From contig OY723285.1 in NCBI GenBank assembly GCA_963210315.1, forward strand, positions 1,922,001 to 1,986,000: a stretch of DNA of 64,000 bases. Direction: 5' to 3'. A program made the translations under genes and the position numbers. Below the pieces are notes generated by a model that searched no databases, was not told the DNA's origin, and saw only the letters and a list, made by a program, of their open reading frames with translations. Source of the stretch: Rhynchopus euleeides. Lineage: Eukaryota > Euglenozoa > Diplonemea > Diplonemida > Diplonemidae. Shown here in pieces: positions 30,717-41,590 of the stretch (positions are counted from its first letter, which is position 1; the number at the start of each line of letters is the position of its first letter).

Positions 30717-31740
30717 AAGGAGATGGGTTGCAGTGATGTGTGAGTGTCCTGTGTGTGGGGACAAACAATCCGAAGGGGAAAGAGGGGGGGGGGGGGTTGA
30801 AGAAAAAGCACTGTGAATTTAGAAGCCAGAATAAGGGAAAAAAGAGCCGGAATAAGGGTTCTTTTCGTCAGATCAGGGGATCTCGGGAGGATGTGCGCAG
30901 GCATGTCGATGCCCCAAAAAGCTGGCCTGAAACATACACACAAGGCGCATGCCTCGCTGCAGTGGATGGTGGTTGCACAGGGGCTCGGGCTCAGGTTCCT
31001 GCGTTGTGAGAGCAGGGCTCTCAAAGCACACTGCTGATTGCTTCCCCTCTCTGTCGCTCTGCAGGGGGGGGGTGCACAGTGAGGGGGTGTACCCACAGTA
31101 CATCATGAAGTTCGTTCTTTTCGTGCCGCTCGTGCCTGGATCGCCTTCCCCCCTTCAGGGGGCGATTCTGCCGAAGAATGAATCGATGCTCTTCCACAGG
31201 TGTGTGCTGGGTGTATCAGGGTGCCAGCATCCCGAGTTGCCCTCGGCGCAACCACCGCTAAAAACAGATAAACAGATAGTGTTGGCGCGTGTGTCGCAGC
31301 AGGGGGGGGTTGCGCCAGGATCAGGTGTGTCCGTGGTGCTCCCTCTGCTGCCTCAACACGCTTAACGTGTATGTGTGTATATGTGTGCCTCACAACAGGC
31401 AACCCCATATAGGAGGAACTTGTCTAGCCCTTGCCCCCCCGTGTACAACAGGGGAGGCTTTTCCTCTGAAGCTGGGAAGTTTTTATGTGTTTTTCATCTC
31501 TTCTCCCACTGCCCTCTGCGTATGAGCTTTTTAAACTTACGCGCGCACGGCATTTTTGACTCTGGGTTTTCCGGTGCTCTCTGCACACCGCACAGCCTCC
31601 TCATCAGGCGAGGGGCTTGTCTGTGTGAGTGAGTGGGTGTGCGCCCAAGAGGGGGGGGGGGGGGTGGGGTGGTGGGATGGGTGTCTCTAAGGCACAGCGG
31701 TGTGAAAACCCCCGTAGCTTTTGTTTCATTCCTCGTCGTC
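30717..31740. other. Intergenic, no gene recognised
   Basis: G runs near 30784 and 31651, otherwise unremarkable. Open frames are short and without domains. Confidence 0.55.
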
Positions 31741-31827
31741 CACGGTGGGCTAATGCAAAAGTGATCACTATTTTGTGCACTATAAGTTGCCACTATATAG
31801 TGACAACTTACTGAACACATAGTACTA

Positions 31828-32487
31828 CCGTATACGTAAATATTATGGAACGTAAATATTATGGAACGGGCCCATTTTTGGCCGGTCCGTTTCATAATAT
31901 TTACGTTCCAAAATATTTACAGGGCCAGTTGGGGACTCGGTGGTGAGGACGGCTTGCGTCAGGAATCGCGCGAAAAGTGCACGAGTAGGTCCCGTCAGGG
32001 ACTCTGTACGCCGTCCGATCACCTGGTCCAAGTCCCCGAGTCGCAGAAAGCCCTGTAAATATTATGGAACGAAAAAAATCTGGAACGCCAACCCACCAGC
32101 GTTCCATAATATTTACGTTCCATAATATTTACGTTCCAAAATATTTACCGTATACGTAAATATTTTGGAACGTAAATATTATGGAACGTAAATATTTTGG
32201 AACGCTGGTGGGTTGGCGTTCCAGATTTTTTTCGTTCCATAATATTTACAGGGCTTTCTGCGACTCGGGGACTTGGACCAGGTGATCGGACGGCATGCAG
32301 AGTCCCTGACGGGACCTACTCGTGCACTTTTCGCGCGATTCCTGACGCAAGCCGTCCTCACCACCGAGTCCCCAACTGGCCCTGTAAATATTTTGGAACG
32401 TAAATATTATGGAACGGACCGGCCAAAAATGGGCCCGTTCCATAATATTTACGTTCCATAATATTTACGTATACGGTACGTATACGG
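31828..32487. mobile_element. D2: MITE split by D3 near its right end
   Basis: D2 occupies 31828-32147 and 32479-32487. Its TA duplication is at 31826-31827 and 32488-32489. The two parts sum to 329 bp, the length of the other D copies. Confidence 0.9.
32148..32476. mobile_element. D3: 329-bp MITE inserted in the terminal repeat of D2, inverted
   Basis: Full D copy in opposite orientation to D2, with TA at 32146-32147 and 32477-32478. The result is a ~650-bp near-perfect palindrome centred near 32150. Confidence 0.9.
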
Positions 32488-32898
32488 TATATGGAAATGG
32501 GATAGTGACTAATGTTTCCGACTCACTCGACACATACTGGACACAATCTAAATTATAGTGGACACATAGTGACAAATAGTGGACATGTCAACTATTATAG
32601 TCGACATGTAAGTAAAATAGTCGCATGTCGACTATAATAGTGACTATAATAGTGGACATGCGACTATTATAGTCACTATTATAGTCGACATGTCACTAAA
32701 ATCGTCACCAAAATAGTCGACATGTCAACTATATAGTGACTATTATAGTCACATGTCGACTATTTTGTGACTATAATAGTCGACATGTCGACTATATAGT
32801 GACTATTATAGTCGACATGTCGACTATTTTGTGACTATAATAGTCGACATGTCAACTATATAGTGACTATTATAGTCGACATGTCACTATTTATAGTA

Positions 32899-33263
32899 CC
32901 TGGGACCCCCCGTGTATAAGTTCCCCCCCCCTTACCCCCGTGTTTAAGTCCCCCCCTGGGGGTCTGGCAGGGGGGGGACTTAAACACAAGGGGACCTAAA
33001 CACGGGGGTGAGCTGGTCTGGAGGGTCATCAGGTGGCCCCTAGGCCCTCCAGGTGCTGTCAGAGTCGAAAAGTGGGGTGCCAAAAGTCCATCCGGACCGG
33101 AATTACCCCCCTACGACAGCAGAGGAAGAGGTCTTCTTGGTCTCCACTGTGCCACCCCCGTGTTTAAGCCCCCCCTGTGTTTAGGTCCGCCCCCCCCGTG
33201 TTTAAGTCCCCCCCGGCCGAAAATCGCCTCCAGGGGGGGGACTTAAACACGGGGGGTCCCAGG
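32899..33263. mobile_element. L: 365-bp TIR element, TA target duplication
   Basis: Ends CCTGGGACCCCCCGTGT and complement, TA at 32897-32898 and 33264-33265. It contains several CCCCCGTGTTTAAGTCC/GGACTTAAACACGGGGG blocks in both orientations. No gene. Confidence 0.85.
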
Positions 33264-33290
33264 TACTATTTTTTTCATTAGCCCACCGTG

Positions 33291-33577
33291 GTCCCCCCCC
33301 CCCCCACCCCCCCCCCCCCCCCTCTCTCTCTCCTCTTGCCCCTCCCCGGGATTTTTATTTGCCCGTGAAAAATCCTGAAGTTCCGAAAATCTTAGACATC
33401 TCCCATCGTTAGAGGGCCAGAAACGAAGAAGGCAATGCTCCTGCAGTGTGTGCTGGCTAAGCTGAGCGCTGGTGCCTAAATTGCTACTTCGGGGGGTGGT
33501 GGTGGTGGTGGGGTGGGTTATTGGGTCCTGCTCCCATGTCAAGCTGTCACCTTGTCACCATGTTCTTTTTGTTAGTA
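33291..33577. other. C-run gap between K and H
   Basis: Begins with a ~25-bp C-rich run and a CTCTCT stretch; a GGTGGTGGTGG stretch lies near 33497. No gene. Confidence 0.6.
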
Positions 33578-34012
33578 CCGTAAACAGAATAAATCTGAAC
33601 CGTAAAAAAGGTCCAATCCACCTCCAGACCCCCCCCCCCCCCCCCCCGAGGTCCAGAATTTGTCCGGTCCAGACCAGTTTGGGGGACTTGGCGATACACG
33701 GCGATTTCTCACACGGTGGACCCCCACCCCCTGGAGCGGGGGTCTGGGGCGGGGTCAGAGCGACCCCCGATAGTGGGGTTCAGACCCCCACTCGTGGGGG
33801 TCCAGATCAGTCAAGGGGGCTGGGGAAGACCCGTTCACGCTTGTGAACGCTTCCCGCGGGAGCAGAAACCCGGTGATCTTGGGGGGGAACAGCAAACCAC
33901 TCTGGACCGGAAAAAAGGTCCAATCGGTTTGGACCCCCGGGGTCCAGAATTTTTACGGTCCAGCATTATTACGTCCAGGACTTCTTACGGTCCAGATTTA
34001 TTCTGTTTACGG
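33578..34012. mobile_element. H: 435-bp TIR element, TA target duplication
   Basis: Ends CCGTAAACAGAATAAATCTG and complement, TA at 33576-33577 and 34013-34014. Subterminal GGACCGTAAAAAAGGTCC-like palindromes. Ends resemble those of E (CCGTAAACGG) and D (CCGTATACG). Confidence 0.85.
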
Positions 34013-34014
34013 TA

Positions 34015-34896
34015 AAATAATTCCGCTCATGCGGGCGACAATGCGGCACCCAATGTCGGCGCAGTGGTCAGACAGGTGTTTGAGACGATCGCTGTCATCT
34101 CAGTCGACCCGGGGTTGCTGCCATCGGGTGTTGCTACGTCGTGCGGTGCAGCTTGCAGCTCTGAAGAGCACCGGCTGCACTCCGCAAACAAGACTTCGAA
34201 CTGGCAAAAAAAATAATAGGCGACACACTGGCACAGTGCGACACAGAGCAACGTCCCCCCACCCCACCCATCCTCCCTCTTCCCTCGTTTATCTGTCTTG
34301 AGAGTTCGCGGCCTGGAAAATTAGTTCAAAAAAAACCGTTCAAATCTTGCGAAGCAAATTCACACAGGGGTTCAGCGAGGCTGCATACGTCAGGGAGGGT
34401 GTACCCTGTGCTCAAACTGCCTCGCCTTATTGTGTGGTGGGTTCAAGAAGGTGCCCCGCCGACGGGATCTAAGTTGGGCATGGGCTGTGTTCTGCAGCCC
34501 TCATTCCTGTGGTTGAAGACCCGCCGAACACCCCGCATTTTCTCCGAGATTGGTATTTTTTGTCCGAATGTCGAACAAGAAAACAAAAAAAAACGCCGAA
34601 ATCATGCCAAGTGTCGAAGAAGCCCCCCTCTTTGTCTTGATGAGTCTCCAGACTCGGCAGACCAGTCGCCCCCTTCGGGGGCTGGGTGCGCAACCACAAT
34701 CACATGCGAACTAAGTCCCTCAGGAGCAGTAGCCTCTCTCACCTCTCACAGAAGGGCTGCAAAAAGACACGGCGTGTAAACCGGTTCACAACCGATCAAC
34801 ACGGGTGACTGCGAATATCTCCCAATGCGTTGTGTGTGGTGGGGTTGTTTGGTGGCAGTCACGCTCGCCCTCTGTACGAGCGGGGAGGGGTGGGGG
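34015..34896. other. Intergenic, no gene recognised
   Basis: No domain-bearing frame. CCCCCTTCGGGGG hairpin near 34670. Nothing else stands out. Confidence 0.5.
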
Positions 34897-36246
34897 CACG
34901 GTGGGATCTTGTAAATTTTACATGTATAACTACAAGTATATACATGTATTATACATGTATAATACTTGCATGTCAACTATTATACATGTATAATACATGT
35001 ATATGCCTGAAATATACATGTAAAATACATGTATATCAAGTAAAAATACAAGTATAATACTTGCATGTCAACTATTATACATGTATTTTTACTTGATATA
35101 CATGTATTTTACATGTATATTTCAGGCATTTACATGTATTTTACATGTATAATACTTGTCATGCAAGTATTATACATGTAAAATACTTGCATGACAAGTA
35201 AAATACATGTATAATACTTGCATGACAAGTAAAATACTTGCATGCAAGTAAAATACATGTATTTTACTTACATGCAAGTATTTTACTTGTCATGCAAGTA
35301 TTTTACATGTATAATACTTGCATGACAAGTATTATACATGTAAAATACATGTAAATGCCTGAAATATACATGTAAAATACATGTATATCAAGTAAAAATA
35401 CATGTATAATAGTTGACATGCAAGTATTATACTTGTATTTTTACTTGATATACATGTATTTTACATGTATATTTCAGGCATATACATGTATTATACATGT
35501 ATAATAGTTGACATGCAAGTATTATACATGTATAATACATGTATTATACAGTGCCGCAGAAAAGTTTCGAACGAACAAAAGTTTTAAAATTCTCCGTACG
35601 AAAGTTTTTTCGTCTCAAAACTTTTGTTTTGTTTTAAAAGTTATCTATCCTGCATCATGGGAGTTTCCTAGAGGTGTGTGGGATGATGTGCCACATGTGC
35701 AACACTCCAGCGCTGTGAACAGGCAGTCTTTGGGTCAGGCGGGTGTCAGCATCCTTCAACCTCACTCAGGTTACTCCTATCTGTCCCCTATCGCCAGGTT
35801 TGCTGCGAGTTGCCAAAAGCGGATGAGTTTGCGGATCGCAGGCAGAGAGGCCAGAAGAGGAATGTCCAACCTCAACAGGGTCGTTATCCCCAGTCGAGTG
35901 GTTTCCGCAACCGAGCGGTCCATCCCTCCAAACCACACGACATGGGGGCCTTTTCGGGTCCACTGGATGCTGCTGACATCGCAAATAGAATGACCTCGAC
36001 CTGTCCAGTCCTGTCAAGAAGTATTTTTAGTATCTCTCTTGTCAAGAAATCTTTGTCCGAAAACACTTCGGAGAAAGATCCTTGACTTTGAAACAAAGTA
36101 TTGAACAAAAGAATGTTTTAAAATTTTTCGCGAAGCGCGATTTTCGTCTTAAAACTTAAAATTATCTTAAAATTTATCGTGTTCGAAACTTTTCTGTGGC
36201 ACTGTACTTGTAGGTATACATGTAAAATTTACAAGATCCCACCGTG
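34897..36246. mobile_element. A2: complete palindromic foldback element carrying G
   Basis: Ends CACGGTGGGATCTTGTAAAT and complement. Without G the element is about 692 bp and is self-complementary almost end to end, with its centre at ACATGT (35255-35260). The arms are themselves series of short palindromes (ATACATGTAT, ACTTGCATGCAAGT, TATAATAC/GTATTATA). No coding sequence. GG flanks both ends, an ambiguous 2-bp duplication. Confidence 0.88.
35549..36204. mobile_element. G: 656-bp Tc1/mariner-like non-autonomous element, TA target duplication
   Basis: Ends CAGTGCCGCAGAAAAGTTTC and near-complement, with TA at 35547-35548 and 36205-36206. CAGTG termini plus TA duplication are typical of Tc1/mariner. 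The minus-strand interior (about 35740-36090) has broken coding-like stretches (HVVWFGGMDRSVAETTR), possibly transposase remains; no DDE/D motif could be identified. Confidence 0.8.
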
Positions 36247-37713
36247 GGTGTGTGTGGGGGGGGGGGGGGGGGCACAAGGTGGACTTTTGTTCGGGGCCTT
36301 CGCGGGAGGGGGGGTGCAGAGGGGTGGGCCCAAAACGCAAGCACCCCCGGACAAAAGATGTGTTCGCACACTTGACACAGGGTTTTGGCGCAGAGTCAAA
36401 ATGACCCCCCCGTTCTCCCTCCCACCACCTTCCTCCCCCCCCTGAAGAATCCTGTTTCCCGTGGCTCCTATCGTGTCGGGTTGTGTGTGGGTGGTTTTAT
36501 ATTTCTGTACAGCGCTTTCCTCTGCGAGCAGTGCAGGGGAAAGCGGCGCCACTTGGCGCCGTCTGTTCAGACTTAATCTCTCCTCCGTGTCTTTCCCGTC
36601 GTGCACCTGCCTCAGGATGGATCTGCAATGGAGGGGGGTGGTCGTGGAGGCAGAGTGGCAGGCTTTCAAGGGTTCAAGCAAAATGAATGTGTGTGGGGTA
36701 GTGTGGCCCGTCACCCCGTCCCACCATTCCGCCCCCTTCGCCCCTTGCGATGGAAAAGGTAGTTTTGAGGGGGAACACGTGGAGGGGGCCCTATCTTAAG
36801 CGGCTTTAGCATTCACGTGTCGTGGCGGGGTCCGGATTTTTTTCTCTTCTTGAACAGGCAGTAAATCGGACCGTTTGACGACTTTCTCAAAAGGTAATCC
36901 ACCAGCTTCATATTCTTGCACACCGCAGTGGTCTTCAGCGCCTTCAGCTCTGCGAATTCGGCAGGAATCGCACTATAATCCTGTCTACATCGAGCTTTTG
37001 CATGATGCCATCCACTTCGTGCCCGACTTCGTTCACCCCGCATCAGCAGCTTCTCCAATCATTGCTCCAGCTGCAGGCCTCGAGGAAGGGCTTGTCTGCA
37101 GTTGCCTCAATAGCGGTTTGGTTAGCCTTCAGGATCGACACCTTGTGGTCACCAAACCACCTTTCCTGCTCGATCACCAGATGGAGGATCTCAAGCAGGT
37201 GGCCCCGTCCTTCGGTGCAGAAGGTGGGGCAGACTGGCTGGACCCGTTGTCGCCAACAGATCCAACCCAAGCCGGAGGCGGAAGCGCGGAACGAAGAATC
37301 AGGGTCATTTCAGGTGTATGAATACCTGTGGCAAGGTTCTCAGAGGGGCCCGGCCGGGCCGGATGGGGCCGGAGGCCCTTTCCGACTTTGTAGAAGACCC
37401 CCCCCCCCCCCAGTATAACTGGGAACCGGAGCTGATGAATCTGTGTCACCTCCAAATTAGTTTTGGAGTTGTGCTAACAACGCAGGAAAACTTTGCTATG
37501 CAGATCATGCAGGACACACCACACCCGCAGCAGGCGTGTGGGGTGTTCTCGCGATCGACGAATACCCGCTGGTTCTTCTCTCCCCTTTCTGATTTGCAGA
37601 CACAAAGTTTTTTTATCACTACCACATGGCCCCGCCCTGACAGGGATTGGGCAGGCTCTGCGCCTGCCTCGCATTGCTGCCCGCTGATTAAGGGGGTGGT
37701 TGCCCCTCCCAAG
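36247..37713. other. Intergenic with possible gene relic on the minus strand
   Basis: Two adjacent minus-strand frames, 37043-37270 and 36813-37058, look protein-like (LHLVIEQERWFGDHKVSILK; IPAEFAELKALKTTAVCKNM) but need a frameshift to join and match nothing I recognise. G and C runs near 36256 and 37399. Otherwise empty. Confidence 0.35.
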
Positions 37714-40700
37714 ATGCCTTCGCTGCTGGATGCTGTGGAGGCAGGAGATGCCAAGAAAGTGAAACGCCTGTTGAAACACAGCGACGTCAACGGCTACCTG
37801 CGAGGTATGGATGTGCAGTCTGGTGGTGGTGCTGACATGTCTCAACCGCCTCTTTGAAGCCTTTTATTCCATACACACCTGTTCAGGCACAACACCGCTG
37901 CATGTGGCCGTGCTTGTGGATAACATCGAGATGATTGAACTCCTGCTGGAACTGGGAGCAGACATCCACAAGCCTCTTGAGAAGAACCAATGTATGTCCC
38001 GGCTGATATCACAATCCTCTGGGGGACTTGACGGTTCACTCTGGCGCGCACAAATGCGAGAGCGTGTTCAAAACACTGGACACGCCCCTCTCGCATCGAC
38101 AGTTTGCACGGAGCCCAACCCCTTTAGACATGAGCATATCGCATCTGCCTATTGGTGCTGCCTTTATCTGCAACAGGACGCAGAGCCATCCCGATACCAC
38201 CACCGCCACCATCAGATCGGACGCCCTTTCTTTCAGCGGCTTTTTCGGGCCACACAAAGTCAGTTGCGTGCCTCCTCAGACATGGTGCAACCTTAACTGA
38301 TGGGCGGCGTGGTATGCAGCCCTTTGCATGGCGGCCATCACCGACACACCCTGCACAGGAAGGTCGGCGCTGCACCTCAGTGCTTCCGAAGGCCACGCTG
38401 CTGTTGTGCAGTGCCTGCTGGAAAGCGGGATGTACGCCGGTGCCAGATGCGATGCAGGCTCTACAGCCCTGGATCTAGCGATACGGCGCAGGCATGACGA
38501 TGTCGTGGCGCTGCTGCTGCAACACGTGGAGGACGCTGAAACCTGCGTGCTAACAGAGACGCCTATGCTCTACGCAGAGCCTGACGCCGACGCGCTCGAC
38601 CTGACGCTCACCATCCCGCTGGACGACACCATCTCATGTGTCACGCCGGCAGACCCAGGGCTCTGTGCCGCCCCGCCCAGCCCAGTGGAGCTGAAGGCCG
38701 CCCTCTGCGTGTGCGCTGTGTCAGAGGTGTGCACGCAGGCGCGGACAGCGGACGCCAAGGCGCGCCACATGGAGAGCCTGGTGGCGGCACTTAAAAGCGC
38801 TGGCAGCGTGCGCGACGTGATGGCAGAGGTGGGTGCCGCTCGCACTGCTCTGTCGGCGGCGATGGACGCGGTGCGGCGTGACACGCAGAGCGAGTCTGCT
38901 GTGCAGCAGCGCGACGAGGCGTACGCAGCGCATGTGCGCTCGGCAGAGGAGGCTCTGGCATACCTTGCGGGGAGCGCAGGGGAGGACGAGGCACGCGTGG
39001 TGCACGCAAGCAGCATCGTGGGTGCGGCAGACACCACCCCGCCTGTGACGGCAGGCGACCCCACAGGCACTGTTGCAGAGGTGGTGGCGGCAGCAGAGGC
39101 GGCAGGCGCTGCGTCCGCATCTGCCCTCGAGGCCTACGCCTGTGCCTGGGAGGCTGTGGGTGCGGCGGTGCGCAAGCTGAGCGACCCCGAGTCAGTGGCG
39201 CAGTGTGTGGTGGACGTGGGTGTGGCACGCGATGGCTTGGCGGCGGCGCATGTGGCGATGGCTGCGCAGTGCGACGGGCTGGAGCGTGTGGCTACGGCGG
39301 CAGTGCGTGAGGGGGAGGCGCGTGTGCGCAGCGCGGCGGCTGGCAGGGACCTGCTGGAGCGTGTGGTGGCGGAGGCGGCAGAGCGCCCCGACAAGGCGGC
39401 ACTGACGCAGCGCCTGCAGGATCTCAGCAGAGAGGTGCTGCGTGCAGAGGACCAGAAGGACGACCCCCAGAAGGCTGTGGACCGTGCGCGCCGTCACAGG
39501 CAGCCTCTCGAAGGGCCTGAAGCGGCCCTCCGTGAGGCACAGCGCGTGCTGAGCCGGGCACAGGCAGCGCTGGAGCAGCAGGAGCGGGCTGTGGCGGAGG
39601 CTGCTGTGCGCTTCTACCCAGAGCTGGCTGTGGCCGAGGGTGTGCGCGAGTGGGGCGGGCTGGTGTGCCGGCGGCACCTGCGTGACTACACGGAACGGGA
39701 GCTGCTGGCGCAGAGCAGGCACACGGTGTGGCGGGCACGGCGGCCTGACGGCGAGGTCTGTGTGCTGAAGCACTTCGCAACCGACAAGGGCGGTGTGTCG
39801 CGCCTGCTGCGCGAGGCACGTGCCCTGCAGCGCCTGCAGCACCCCTGCGTGGCAGAGGTGGTGTGCGTGTTCCAAGACGAGGCGGGTTGGTTCATGGAGA
39901 TGCCGTACTACAGCGGAGGCGACCTTGCCGCAGTCATGCGTAGCGGTGCTAGCAAGCAGGCTGTGATGCGGCTGCTGCACGACACGGCACAGGGGCTTGC
40001 CTGCATCCACCGCAACGGGCTGGTGCACTGCGACCTGAAGCCTGAGAACGTGTTCATCGGAGCGGACGGGAGGGGGCGCCTGGGGGACTTCGACGTCAGC
40101 AAAGACACGGCACTGAGGATGGCGACAGCGACAATGGCACCTGCTGCCATGACCATGGCAGGGCCGCGTGGCACCCGTGGCTACATGGCACCGGAGGTGG
40201 TGCACGGCGGGGCGGCGTCGTGTGCGTCAGATGTATACTCCCTCGGGCTGATGGTGTATGATGCCCTGGCCTCGGTGGACCGCAACGGTGCAGACGGCGC
40301 GGTCCCCGTTGTCAGCACACACACGGTGCCAGCAGAGGCGGTGCCGCTGCTGCAGGGCATGCTTGCACCGCGCCCTGAGGCACGCCCCTCAGCAGAGGAC
40401 GTTGCTGTGCACCAGCTCCTGCTGGGGGGCGGGAGCACCGCCAGCATCGCCACCACCACCACACCAGTGAGTTGGCTGAACCGACACGCACGCGGCGAGG
40501 TTGTGGACGTGACGAGCACTCTGCGCGAGGCTATGCAGACGATGGTCAACAAGAGCTGCGACGTGGGTTCCTTGGGGCAGGGGCGCAACAACCGCAAGGG
40601 CGAGGCCCACAAAGGCCTGCGTGTGGAGCACGTGCTGCGCGTGGAACATGTCGACCTCTGGGAGGCCTACCAGCTGCAGCGCCGCCAGATGCAGGCACGC

Positions 40701-41222
40701 GCTGCCGCAGGCACCACAGCACCGATCGACCCGCTGTGCATGGTGGAAGGCGGGGCGCTGGGCACAGAGCTGCTGAGCAGGGGTGTGAACGAGGTGCACC
40801 TCTTCCACGGCACGCTGCGGAAGTGGTCGGACACCATCGTCTCGCAGGGCATGGACGAGCGTGTGTGCACATGGGGCCTGCACGGTGCAGGGCTCTACTT
40901 CGCAGAGAACTCCAGCAAGTCCGACGAATACATGTCGCCTGCTGAGGACGGGCTGTGCGACCTACTGGTGTGCCGCGTGCTGCTGGGCAAGCCGTACCTG
41001 CGTTGGGAGAAGGCTGGGTCTTCTGCACAGGCAGCACGGCGCCCTCCGTGTGTCGAAGGGCACATCAACTGCAAGCAGGGCCATGAGGCGACCGACAGTG
41101 TGCTGGCTGCAGTGCAGGGCGAACCCCGCGAGTTTGTTTTGTACGACAGGGCGCGTGTGTACCCCGAGTACGTCGTGAAGGTGCGTCGCGTGGAGCAGGC
41201 GCTGGGCAACCTCCTGTCGTAG
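37714..41222 (+). CDS. Ankyrin repeats, protein kinase and PARP catalytic domain in one protein
   Basis: Proposed exons 37714-37804, 37887-37991, 38216-38311 and 38359-41222, all GT-AG, giving 1051 residues; introns 82, 224 and 47 bp. Exons 1-4 rebuild ankyrin repeats (TTPLHVAVLVDNIEMIELLL, TPFLSAAFSGHTKSVACLLR, SALHLSASEGHAAVVQCLLE). An Ala-rich, probably coiled-coil segment follows (about 210-530). The kinase domain (about 540-790) has VLK Lys near 568, HCDLKPEN (Asp ~656), DFD instead of DFG (~674) and GYMAPEV. The C-terminal PARP domain shows LFHGT (His ~914), AGLYFAENSSKSDEY (Tyr ~944) and REFVLYD (Glu ~1022), the complete His-Tyr-Glu triad of poly-ADP-ribosylating enzymes. Likely a signalling protein coupling phosphorylation to ADP-ribosylation. 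Exon junctions are predicted from frame and homology. Confidence 0.85.
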
Positions 41223-41244
41223 TAGTGCCGGCGAAGACTGCTCT

Positions 41245-41590
41245 CAACCCACCGTGCAGCCGGAACATCGCTCTTAGGGGGTCTTTGCTGGTCGACAAAC
41301 TTCGACAAACTTCTTCAGTTTTCAGCCAATTCAACAGGAAATGCACCAAAATGCACTGACGACCACCCCGTAGCGAAGACCCCCTTACCCTTCGGATGGT
41401 TTGCCTCCACGCCACCCTTTCCTCTCTGGTCGCTCGAGACGCCTCCTAACCATTAACGATTCGAAGATTGCTCATCATCCCCAACCCACCGTGCAGCCGG
41501 CACATCGCCCTTCGGATGGTTTGCCTCCACGCCGCCCTTTCCTCTCTGGTCGCTTGAGACGCGGAGTTTCCTAACCATTAACGAGTCCGG
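41245..41590. repeat. Direct duplication, one copy carrying a 114-bp insertion
   Basis: CAACCCACCGTGCAGCCGG, CCCTTCGGATGGTTTGCCTC and CCTAACCATTAACGA occur twice (from 41245 and from about 41482). The first copy is interrupted at 41274-41387 by sequence with ends TTAGGGGGTCTTTGCT and AGCGAAGACCCCCTTA, a small TIR element; the second copy is the empty site. Confidence 0.75.

Larger units (their letters stand above)
31741..33290. mobile_element. K: CACGGTGGGCTAATG-ended foldback element carrying D2, D3 and L
   Basis: 15-bp perfect terminal repeats CACGGTGGGCTAATG at 31741 and complement ending 33290, flanked by GTC on both sides. Its own sequence is a palindrome array built from CATGTCGACTATAATAGTCG-type units (about 32540-32896). 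D2 (with D3 inside) and L are later insertions with TA duplications. It shares the terminal CACGGTGGG with A and J. Confidence 0.8.

Noticed and set aside
32540..32896. Regular repeats considered as a CRISPR array
   Set aside because: Units are palindromes of varying length with no unique spacers; they belong to foldback element K in a eukaryotic genome.
34947..35548. AT-rich palindromes considered as an organellar insertion or replication origin
   Set aside because: Defined TIRs and repeated occurrence at three sites show they are parts of mobile element A.
39192..40205. 337-codon minus-strand open frame opposite the kinase domain
   Set aside because: Antisense shadow: His/Arg-rich, no domain, while the plus strand encodes clear kinase motifs.
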